Assembly (NCBI GenBank): GCA_900768015.1
Contig: CAAGBI010000033.1
Coordinates: forward strand, 1-38,694
Source: an uncultured Alistipes sp.
GTDB taxonomy: Bacteria; Bacteroidota; Bacteroidia; Bacteroidales; Rikenellaceae
Length of the DNA: 38,694 nt
Reading direction: 5' to 3'
This document shows positions 15,915 through 23,202 of the stretch, one piece after another. The notes below the pieces were generated by a model. That model was not told the origin of the DNA, did no database searches, and was given only the letters and a program-made list of their open reading frames with translations. Both the position numbers and the translations under genes were made by a program. Position 1 is the stretch's first letter. Every line of letters begins with the position of its first letter.

Positions 15915-16511
15915 ATGGAAAATGTTAAAAATGTAGTTTTCGACTTGGGTGGTGTGGTCTTTGCTCGCGACCCAAGGAAGTTCGAACCCGAATTTATCAA
16001 GTTTTTCTCATACATCATGCTCCCCAAGATGCCCGAGTTTTGGGAGGAGTATGACCGTGGCGTTGTCTCATACGACGAGGTGATTACTGCCCTTGCCGAG
16101 TATAATAGCTGTGACCGCGAGTTGGCAGCCGCGAACCTTCGTCGCTCCATCCTCACGCAGGAGGCCATCCCCGCAACCAAGGCACTCATCGAGGCGCTCA
16201 AGGCGAAGGGATACAGGCTCTTCGTGCTCTCGAATATGTCGAAGGAGTTTATCGAGTTCTTGCGCGAGCAGGAGGTCTATCGCAACTTCGAGGGCGAGGT
16301 GGTGTCGTGCGAGGAGCATATCATAAAGCCAGATCCCGCAATATACGCAACGCTCACCGAGCGCTATGGTCTCGACCCCGCGGAGACGCTCTTTATCGAC
16401 GACCGCAAGGAGAATATCGAGGCGGCGATGGCAGAGGGCTGGCAGGGCTACCACTTCAACGCCCGCAACCCCGAGTTCAGTTGTAACGAGCTGCGTGAGG
16501 CGCTTCTTTAG
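15915..16511 (+). CDS. HAD-superfamily hydrolase (YihX-like, subfamily IA)
   Basis: This 198-residue haloacid-dehalogenase-type phosphatase has the nucleophile D10 in VVFDLGGVVF, motif II near VLSNMS, motif III lysine in EEHIIKPDPAIY, and motif IV FIDDRKENI. The DLGxV form, in which the usual second Asp of motif I is Gly, is typical of YihX-like members that act on sugar phosphates such as glucose-1-phosphate. The start at 15915 is set by the promoter ending at 15909. It precedes the 4-alpha-glucanotransferase gene by 35 nt on the same strand. A shared role in alpha-glucan/glucose-1-phosphate metabolism is therefore attractive but inferred. The substrate is not determinable from sequence. Confidence 0.9.
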   Translation: MENVKNVVFDLGGVVFARDPRKFEPEFIKFFSYIMLPKMPEFWEEYDRGVVSYDEVITALAEYNSCDRELAAANLRRSILTQEAIPATKALIEALKAKGYRLFVLSNMSKEFIEFLREQEVYRNFEGEVVSCEEHIIKPDPAIYATLTERYGLDPAETLFIDDRKENIEAAMAEGWQGYHFNARNPEFSCNELREALL

Positions 16512-16546
16512 TTTGAAAATGATAAATCACTAAAACATAAACATTT

Positions 16547-19003
16547 ATGATACTTAATTTAAGATTGGAGTATATGACAGCCTATGGCGAGGAGCTATAT
16601 GCTGTTGTAGATTCGGGACGCGAGAAGGCCTATCCCATGCACTATGTGGGTGATGGCCGATGGGAGGCGTCGCTTAAGTTGGCCGCAGCAACAGAGGTAG
16701 CATACCGCTATGAGGTGCGCTGTGGTGACGCGGTATTGCGTAAGGAGTGGGGTGGTAAGTTGCACCACTTGACTCTCGACAAGAAGGCTGAGGTTGTCTC
16801 AGTTCTCGACCGCTGGCACGACATGCCCGCAGACCGCTCGTTCCACTCCTCTATGTTCACCGATGGCGTATTCCGCCGCGAGAAGGCAAAGAAGGCGCAG
16901 CCCGTAGCCGCGGGTTATGTAACCTTCCGTGCCGACATCGCCGTTGTTCGCCCCTCGCAGCATGTAGTGTTGGTGGGTGACGGCAAGGCACTCGGCAACT
17001 GGGATGTTAAGAAGGGTGTTGCTATGAGCGACATGGAGGCTCCCATTTGGAGCGCACGCATCAAGGCTCCTAAGGCCGGCTTCGCATACAAGTTTGTCAT
17101 CGTAGATAGCGCTTCGGGCGATGCTGTGGCATGGCAGTCGGGCGATAACTACTTCTTCAACCACCCCGTGGCTGAGGGTGAGGCACTCGTAGTTGAGGGC
17201 TTGCGTCCCCACTTCGACATGGCACCATGGCGTGGCGCGGGTGTTGCAATCCCCGTATTCTCACTCCGCTCAAACTCGAGCTTCGGTGTGGGTGAGTTCA
17301 ACGACATCCGCCTTATGGTCGATTGGGCTGCAGCGACTGGTCAGTCAATCATCCAGATTCTCCCCATCAACGACACCACTATGTTCGGCACATGGGAGGA
17401 CTCATACCCCTATAATGCAAACTCTACATTCGCGCTCCACCCACAGTTTTTGCACCTGCCCCTCGTAGGCGAGCTTAAGGATAAGGAGGCTATGGCGCGC
17501 TTCGAGGCTCTCGGCAAGGAGCTTAACTCGTTGCCCAATGTGGACTACGAGCGCGTGAACAACGCGAAGAACGAGTACCTCCGCCTCGTATTTGCTCAGG
17601 ATGGCAAGAAGACCCTCGCATCTAAGGAGTTCAAGGCATTCCTCGCAGCTAACGAGGAGTGGTTGCGCCCCTATGCCGTATTCTCGGCATTGCGCGATGC
17701 TAAGCACACTCCCGACTTCTCGAAGTGGGGTGCTATGGCAAAGTATACAAAGGCTAAGGCTGCGAAATATGAGAAGGAGAACCCCGAGGCTGTGGCATTC
17801 CACTACTTCGTGCAGTACCACCTCTCGAAGCAGTTGCGCGAGGTGCGCGACTATGCACACTCTAAGGGTGCGGTTTTGAAGGGTGATATTCCAATCGGTA
17901 TCTCTCGCACAAGCGTTGACGCATGGGTATACCCCGAGCTCTTCAACATGGACTCTTCAGCGGGTGCACCACCCGATGACTTCTCTGTTATGGGTCAGAA
18001 CTGGGGCTTCCCCACATACAACTGGGCAAAGATGGCCGAGGATGGCTACGCATGGTGGAAGGCACGCTTTGTGAAGATGGCGGAGTACTTCGACGCATAC
18101 CGCATCGACCACATCTTGGGCTTCTTCCGCATCTGGGAGATTCCGTTGAACGCCGTGAACGCATTGCTCGGTCGCTTCAACCCCGCATTGCCATATAGCA
18201 TCGACGAGATTCGTGGCTACGGCTTCAACTTCGAGCACTGGCATGTGGGCAACATCGCAGAGACTGACAATATGCTCTTCGTGGAGGATAAGATTAAGCA
18301 GGGTCACTACCACCCCCGCATCTCGGCATACAACACCGACTGCTACCGCTGGCTCTCTGACGACCAGAAGGAGGCATACAACCGCCTCTATAACGACTTC
18401 TTCTACCGCCGCCACAACGACTTCTGGAAGTGGGAGGCACTCAAGAAGTTGCCACCTCTTACCGAGGCTACAGGTATGCTCGTATGTGGCGAGGACCTCG
18501 GCATGATTCCCGACTGCGTGCCTTCAGTTATGGCGGGTGAGCAGATTCTCTCTCTCGAGATTCAGCGCATGCCCAAGGATCCTAAGGTGGAGTTCGGCTC
18601 AACATACGACTATCCATACCTCTCAATCTGCACCACAGGTACTCATGACATGAATCCTTTGCGTGCTTGGTGGGAGGAGGACCGCGGTGTTACACAGCGC
18701 TTCTACAACCATATCCTCGGCGCATGGGGCGAGGCTCCCTACTTCTGTGAGCCTTGGATCTGCGAGCAGGTGGTATCTATGCACCTCAAGTCGCCCGCAA
18801 TGCTCACCGTTCTTCCTCTCCAGGACTGGATTGCTATGGATGGTAACCTCCGCCGCGAGAACCCACACGATGAGCGTATCAATGTGCCTGCAAACTCACG
18901 CCACTACTGGCGCTACCGCATGCACCTCACACTCGAGGAGTTGCTCAAGTCGGACGACCTCAACAATATGATTCGTCATAAGATTGCTGAATCCGGCCGA
19001 TAA
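16547..19003 (+). CDS. malQ: 4-alpha-glucanotransferase (GH77, DPE2-like) with two N-terminal CBM20 domains
   Basis: The 818-residue amylomaltase transfers alpha-1,4-glucan segments between acceptors and releases glucose during maltose, glycogen or starch breakdown. Two starch-binding CBM20-like modules occupy about residues 1-100 and 120-220; the second contains VVLVGDGKALGNWDV. The GH77 barrel follows. Catalytic residues are the nucleophile D521 (YRIDHILGFFRIW), the acid/base E649 (CGEDLGMIP) and D701 (TGTHDMNPL). The tandem CBM20 plus GH77 layout, with an insertion in the catalytic domain, is that of plant DPE2 and many Bacteroidota MalQ enzymes. There is no signal peptide, so it is cytoplasmic. 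It lies 35 nt after the HAD gene and its stop codon is part of the structured element at 19001-19133. Confidence 0.96.
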   Translation: MILNLRLEYMTAYGEELYAVVDSGREKAYPMHYVGDGRWEASLKLAAATEVAYRYEVRCGDAVLRKEWGGKLHHLTLDKKAEVVSVLDRWHDMPADRSFHSSMFTDGVFRREKAKKAQPVAAGYVTFRADIAVVRPSQHVVLVGDGKALGNWDVKKGVAMSDMEAPIWSARIKAPKAGFAYKFVIVDSASGDAVAWQSGDNYFFNHPVAEGEALVVEGLRPHFDMAPWRGAGVAIPVFSLRSNSSFGVGEFNDIRLMVDWAAATGQSIIQILPINDTTMFGTWEDSYPYNANSTFALHPQFLHLPLVGELKDKEAMARFEALGKELNSLPNVDYERVNNAKNEYLRLVFAQDGKKTLASKEFKAFLAANEEWLRPYAVFSALRDAKHTPDFSKWGAMAKYTKAKAAKYEKENPEAVAFHYFVQYHLSKQLREVRDYAHSKGAVLKGDIPIGISRTSVDAWVYPELFNMDSSAGAPPDDFSVMGQNWGFPTYNWAKMAEDGYAWWKARFVKMAEYFDAYRIDHILGFFRIWEIPLNAVNALLGRFNPALPYSIDEIRGYGFNFEHWHVGNIAETDNMLFVEDKIKQGHYHPRISAYNTDCYRWLSDDQKEAYNRLYNDFFYRRHNDFWKWEALKKLPPLTEATGMLVCGEDLGMIPDCVPSVMAGEQILSLEIQRMPKDPKVEFGSTYDYPYLSICTTGTHDMNPLRAWWEEDRGVTQRFYNHILGAWGEAPYFCEPWICEQVVSMHLKSPAMLTVLPLQDWIAMDGNLRRENPHDERINVPANSRHYWRYRMHLTLEELLKSDDLNNMIRHKIAESGR

Positions 19004-19133
19004 TTTGTTGTGATAGTGGCGCGTTAGCGGCACAACACTAAAAGTAGACCACCCAGGGCTGTACTACTCTGTACTATCCCTGGGCGGTCTCTTTTGTGAT
19101 GTACCACTACCACACCACTCTGACAACAAATTA
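19001..19133 (+). ncRNA. Copy B of the recurrent 3'-end structured RNA element
   Basis: The outer stem P1 pairs TAATTTGTTGT (19001-19011, including the malQ stop codon) with ACAACAAATTA (19123-19133), 11 of 11 bases. The linker GATA leads to P2 (19016-19033, GTG.CGC/GCG.CAC, 4-nt loop and one G-G mismatch). P3 (19046-19090) has base AGACC.CCCAGGG / CCCTGGG.GGTCT and apex CTGTAC/GTACTA, and is followed by CTTTT. The order, spacing and apex match copies A and C. The lower P3 stem is quite different in sequence yet still paired, which is compensatory change. Confidence 0.6.
19046..19095 (+). terminator. Terminator-like hairpin after malQ
   Basis: Stem AGACC(A)CCCAGGG with CCCTGGG(C)GGTCT followed by CTTTT. 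It is the P3 arm of copy B of the structured element. Confidence 0.6.
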
Positions 19134-19178
19134 GGGTTGTGGCTTGTAGGCGTAAAAGAGTAATCCAGGGTGGGGTAG

Positions 19179-19243
19179 TCCCTAAACTCCTTAAACTCCT
19201 TAAATTCCCTAAACTCCCTAAACTCCTTAATTCCCCTAAACTC
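19179..19243. repeat. Nonamer tandem array (TCCCTAAAC / TCCTTAAAC units)
   Basis: About seven 9-nt units with C/T variation lie between the malQ-end element and the lipoprotein promoter. On the minus strand they translate as repeated Arg/Gly-Ser-Leu tripeptides without a supported gene, so this is a simple spacer repeat. Confidence 0.85.
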
Positions 19244-19272
19244 TCTATCCCATCCCCTTTTATACTTATTTT

Positions 19273-19303
19273 TTTGAAGTTATTATTTTTTTTACTATTT
19301 TTG
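19273..19303 (+). promoter_or_regulatory. Promoter of the lipoprotein gene at 19376
   Basis: TTTG at 19273-19276, 19-nt spacer, TATTTTTG at 19296-19303, an exact consensus. It gives a leader of roughly 65-70 nt and supports the ATG at 19376 over the much longer upstream frame. Confidence 0.75.
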
Positions 19304-19375
19304 CGCAATAAAGTGTTTTACACTTTGTGCATGAGAACGAAAACAAAAATTTATAAACTAAAACCTAATAAAACC

Positions 19376-21394
19376 ATGAGAAAACTCAACCTTTTGTGGG
19401 CACTTCTTCTTAGTGCAGTTTTTGTTGTGGGGTGTAATCCCGACAATCCAACTCCCGATGATCCAAAACCTCAGCCCGGCGTGAAGCCCGAGATTACACT
19501 TACTGAGGTAGAGGTGGCATTCGACTCTTTTACATTTGAGGTAGCAACAACCGTGGCCGGAGAGTTCGGTTATGCGGTAGTTGCCGAGGGCTATTCTGCT
19601 CCAAAGATTGACGAGCTCTACTCGTTGAACTCAGTAGAGGTTGCCGACAAGACTACGATTAAAGTCGAGAATCTTAACGACAACACCAACTACACGCTCT
19701 ACGCGGTATTGCGTGCTGGTGACCAGCAGAGCGCGCCCAAGACCATGAAGTTTACTACGCCCGACGACGGCAAGGTGAACCCCATCGTTATCCACAGCGC
19801 GACTTACGACACCATTTCGTTCTCAATCAACATCGATGGTAGCTATATCTTCCAGTGTATCGACAAGGCCTACCTCGAGTATAACAACCTTACCCCCGAG
19901 GAGTATATCTCTATTCTCGGCATCGGCCCTACAGCAAAGGGTGCATTGGATGTTGAGTGGGTAGATGGTGGCAAGTATGGAGCATTCGACATGCATGTTC
20001 GCGAGGATAGCGACTACTATGTTATCGCAGCTATCGCAGATGGCCAGACCGTAGTTGGCGATATCTACTATGCGACAACTCACACCCCAAAGCGTCCTGT
20101 ATCTACCGCAGGCCTCACAACAGAGCTTAAAGACATCACCTCTACAAGCGTAAAGATTAAGACTACTCCCGATAGCAATGTTGTTGAGTACTTCATCTTG
20201 GTTAAAGACAAGGCGTGGTCAGATAGCATCGTGGAGGGCTATGGCGAGACTATGCTTGCAACACTTGTAACATACCCAAATTCAGGTGCTTGGCAGCTTA
20301 CTGCTGCTAATGAGGCTGTATGGGGTGGCCTTAACCCTAACACAGAGTATATCTGCCACATCGTGGTTAAAGACAATAAGGGTGCACAGGCACTCTCTCT
20401 CGTGCCATTCACAACCCTTGAGCCTTCAGGTGCTGCGCCTACCATTGATGCAGACCTCACACCTGCCCAGGAGAATGGTCACTACACTCTTAACCTCAAC
20501 ATCTTCTGTGCTGAGGCTGCAACCGTGAAGTATGCTTTCAACACCAAGGCTGATGTAGAGGATGCACGCAACAAGAACAACTACTCTGACTCGGATATCG
20601 CACGCATTTATGGTTTGGAGCTTAATGCCGAGCAGGTGGAGGCTATCCGCACTTCAGGTCTTACACTCCCACAGCAGGATTTGTATCCTGGCGTGGAGTA
20701 TGAGGCAGTAATCAGCATCAAGAACTCGGAGAACACCGAGACTGCTATCACAATCTTAGGTAAGACTGCCGATAAGCCTGTTCCCGCGCGCGTAGAGTCA
20801 GACTTGTTCACATCGTTGCTCGGCGAGTGGGAGGTGTCATACTCACTCATCCAGTTCAACAATGTTAATGTTAGCATCAAGAATGCAAAGGTTACAATCG
20901 CAGCGGGTACTGATGACAGCAGCGCAGACTACTACCGTAGCCACAACCGCCTTGTAGTTCAGGGCTGGCCATTCAATGTATTTAGTGACGGTAAACATGA
21001 GCCTATGCCTTACTACTCTCCCGCAGACCTCAAGGAGACAAACCCATATTGGGCAAATAACCCACAGCTTGCTGAGCGCGACTGCGGTCCAAAGATCTTC
21101 TTCGAGATTGCTGAGGGCGATGTTGTGACTGTTCCATCGTCAAAGTCTGACTACTTCTACAACTGGTCAACTGATGGTACATTCCACTTCTTCGGTGCTG
21201 ATACCACACACGGCTGGTCTGCACCCGCAACATTCCCCGTTACTATCTCTGCTGATGGCGACACAATCACCATCGGTGCTTCGGAGCCAGTTGAGCAGTT
21301 TGGCAATGGCATCTATCGCCCAGCGGTATTCCGCTACGGCACAGAGCCTTGGGCTGTGTCAACAAGTGACATCGTTCTCAAGCGAGTAAAGTAA
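19376..21394 (+). CDS. Lipoprotein with FN3-like modules and C-terminal lipocalin-like domain
   Basis: The 672-residue protein starts with the lipoprotein signal MRKLNLLWALLLSAVFVVGC (C20), followed by a proline/aspartate linker (NPDNPTPDDPKPQPG). The frame is open further upstream, but that part overlaps the promoter and repeat array, so ATG 19376 is the start. Three or more beta-sandwich modules with FN3-like phrases such as ENLNDNTNYTLYAVL and GLNPNTEYICHIVVKD follow. The C-terminal 180 residues begin LLGEWEVSYSL and resemble a lipocalin-like domain. Acidic residues after the lipobox suggest surface export. It shares layout with the lipoprotein at 3350-4789. It is 65 nt upstream of the IdeS-like protease gene and probably in the same transcript. 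Function is unknown. Confidence 0.82.
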   Translation: MRKLNLLWALLLSAVFVVGCNPDNPTPDDPKPQPGVKPEITLTEVEVAFDSFTFEVATTVAGEFGYAVVAEGYSAPKIDELYSLNSVEVADKTTIKVENLNDNTNYTLYAVLRAGDQQSAPKTMKFTTPDDGKVNPIVIHSATYDTISFSINIDGSYIFQCIDKAYLEYNNLTPEEYISILGIGPTAKGALDVEWVDGGKYGAFDMHVREDSDYYVIAAIADGQTVVGDIYYATTHTPKRPVSTAGLTTELKDITSTSVKIKTTPDSNVVEYFILVKDKAWSDSIVEGYGETMLATLVTYPNSGAWQLTAANEAVWGGLNPNTEYICHIVVKDNKGAQALSLVPFTTLEPSGAAPTIDADLTPAQENGHYTLNLNIFCAEAATVKYAFNTKADVEDARNKNNYSDSDIARIYGLELNAEQVEAIRTSGLTLPQQDLYPGVEYEAVISIKNSENTETAITILGKTADKPVPARVESDLFTSLLGEWEVSYSLIQFNNVNVSIKNAKVTIAAGTDDSSADYYRSHNRLVVQGWPFNVFSDGKHEPMPYYSPADLKETNPYWANNPQLAERDCGPKIFFEIAEGDVVTVPSSKSDYFYNWSTDGTFHFFGADTTHGWSAPATFPVTISADGDTITIGASEPVEQFGNGIYRPAVFRYGTEPWAVSTSDIVLKRVK

Positions 21395-21403
21395 TACAAT
21401 GGT

Positions 21404-21438
21404 GATATATGGCAGGGCTTCGTGTCTTGCCATATATC
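21404..21438 (+). other. Intercistronic hairpin between two lipoprotein genes
   Basis: Perfect 11-bp stem GATATATGGCA / TGCCATATATC with a 13-nt loop, lying 22 nt before the ATG of the protease gene. No T-run follows, so it is more likely an mRNA processing or attenuation structure than a terminator. Confidence 0.6.
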
Positions 21439-21459
21439 TATTATACAACGATTTATAAC

Positions 21460-23130
21460 ATGAAAAAGATTCTTTTTGCTTTAGTAGCACTTCTCGGCTT
21501 TGTGGCGTGCGATACGAATGAGCCTGTCGTTGAGCAGAAAATCAACCTCTCGGCAGATAAGAGCGAGATTGTGGCAGACGGCAACGATGTTGTTACATTT
21601 GCCGTGAAGAACTTGGAGGGTGAGGTGTTGGAGGATGCTACAATCCACTTTGCCGACACACACGAGGCATTGGAGGGTATGACCTTCAAGACAAAGTATG
21701 CTGGCGAGTACTCGTTCTACGCGAAGCGCGGCACTGCAAAGTCGGATGTGTGGACCGTTACTGCCAAGGAACCAGGCAATAACGACGACCCCAATGACGA
21801 CCCCGATAACCCCGTTAAGAAGGAGTATGTATTGAGTGTATCTCCCGCAACAATCGTTGCTGATGGCGCAGAGAAGGCTGTGTTTACACTCAAGGCTGAT
21901 GGTGAGGTGGTAGCAGATTTCGAGCTCTACAACGCTGCAGACGACACACAGCTCGCTGCTAACGAGTTCTCTACAACCGTGGCTGGCAAATACTCATTCT
22001 ACGCTATGTGTGAGGGTGAGAAGTCTAATACCGTGGAGGTAACGGCTACTGAGGTTGTCGTAGAGCAGAAGCCCATCACGCTTACAGCATCGAAGAGTGT
22101 AATCAAGGCCAATGGCGTGGACATCGCGCAGTTGACCGTAACCGAGGAGGGTGGTGCAGATGTAACAAACGCAGCGACCATCTTCGTGAATGGCGGTGCG
22201 CTCAACGGCAACAAGTTTGCAACCACAGCACCTGGCACATATACCCTTTATGCAACAAAGGGCGAGATGAAGTCTAACGAGGTTACTATCACCGCCGAGG
22301 AGGTTACAGCAACGGGTACAACAACCGTATTTGCTGAGGGCGTAACGCTCACATCGGGCTGGTATGATGTAAACAAGAAGAGTACAACGAATAGCTCTGG
22401 CGCAGATGCCATGATGTGCTGGGCGGCCTCATCTTCAAACATCATCCAGTGGTTCCAGGACCGCTATGTGGCCGATGGCAATACACTCCCCGCGGGTTGC
22501 CCCAATGGCACATCAAGCAAGTATGACTACGAGCTCCAGATTATGGATGTCTTCCGCGACAACTGGGATAACCTTGCACGCGGTAACTGGACTGATGGCG
22601 GTGTTATCTGGTACTTCGAGGGCCGTGATGTATATGAGACCAACAGTAAGGAGTCTTGTGCACATCCCCGTAGTGGCACAGGTGGCTACTTCAAGTCGCA
22701 GTGGAGCAGCATCTATGCTAATATGTTTAAGTATGAGAATGGTTGGGCTTGGTACACAGGCGAGCCATATACCTATGCTACTGAGATTAACAACTACAAC
22801 TGGCGTGGTAGCAGCGTTGCTGACCCCTTGATGAAGTTCTCGGAGTATATCATCTCGGCTTTCGAGCACGGTATGTCAAGCATGGCTGTGGCTATGTCTT
22901 CAAACTTCAATGGCGCGCACGCTGTGACCATCTGGGGCTACGAGATGGATAACGCTACGGGCTATGTTACAAAGCTCTATATCGCTGACTCGGATGATGG
23001 TTCGGTGCCCACATTGCAGCCCTACAATGTTAACAGCGAGAGTGGAAATGCCAAGATTGTTTTGAGCGGCTATTCAAACTACTATCCATTTGCACTCTAT
23101 CCCGTGTCGGGTTACAATTCAGCGGAGTAA
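21460..23130 (+). CDS. Lipoprotein with three Ig-like domains and a C-terminal IdeS/Mac-like (C66) cysteine protease domain
   Basis: The 556-residue protein begins with a lipoprotein signal (MKKILFALVALLGFVAC, C17; this ATG rather than the upstream frame). Three similar 80-residue beta domains follow (about 27-104, 122-198, 204-282), each with an I(V/K)A(D/N)G motif and ending in YSFYA or YTLYA. The C-terminal domain (about 290-556) has the pattern of streptococcal IdeS/Mac-1. GWYDVNK holds K306 in place of the oxyanion lysine. AMMCWAASSSNIIQWF holds nucleophile C320. NGAHAVTIWG holds H487. LYIADSDDG holds D510. The order and local context match IdeS Cys94, His262 and Asp284, with a slightly longer Lys-Cys spacing. 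It probably cleaves an extracellular protein, and immunoglobulin is the known target in streptococci. The target here is unknown. Confidence 0.82.
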   Translation: MKKILFALVALLGFVACDTNEPVVEQKINLSADKSEIVADGNDVVTFAVKNLEGEVLEDATIHFADTHEALEGMTFKTKYAGEYSFYAKRGTAKSDVWTVTAKEPGNNDDPNDDPDNPVKKEYVLSVSPATIVADGAEKAVFTLKADGEVVADFELYNAADDTQLAANEFSTTVAGKYSFYAMCEGEKSNTVEVTATEVVVEQKPITLTASKSVIKANGVDIAQLTVTEEGGADVTNAATIFVNGGALNGNKFATTAPGTYTLYATKGEMKSNEVTITAEEVTATGTTTVFAEGVTLTSGWYDVNKKSTTNSSGADAMMCWAASSSNIIQWFQDRYVADGNTLPAGCPNGTSSKYDYELQIMDVFRDNWDNLARGNWTDGGVIWYFEGRDVYETNSKESCAHPRSGTGGYFKSQWSSIYANMFKYENGWAWYTGEPYTYATEINNYNWRGSSVADPLMKFSEYIISAFEHGMSSMAVAMSSNFNGAHAVTIWGYEMDNATGYVTKLYIADSDDGSVPTLQPYNVNSESGNAKIVLSGYSNYYPFALYPVSGYNSAE

Positions 23131-23151
23131 TTTGCTGAGCGTATAAAAACG

Positions 23152-23188
23152 AGAGAGGGACTGTCCACACGGGCAGTCCCTCTCTTTG
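23152..23188. terminator. Bidirectional terminator between the C66-like protease and GH84 genes
   Basis: Hairpin AGAGAGGGACTG / CAGTCCCTCTCT with T-rich tail (CTTTG) on the plus side and AAAA (U-run on the minus strand) on the other, between the converging genes. Confidence 0.85.
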
Positions 23189-23202
23189 CTGTATTCGTTG
23201 CT

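Noticed and set aside
19024..19308. 94-aa minus-strand frame with repeated Arg-Ser-Leu/Gly-Ser-Leu
   Set aside because: It is only the translation of the nonamer DNA repeat plus the structured element, so it is an artefact of the period of nine.
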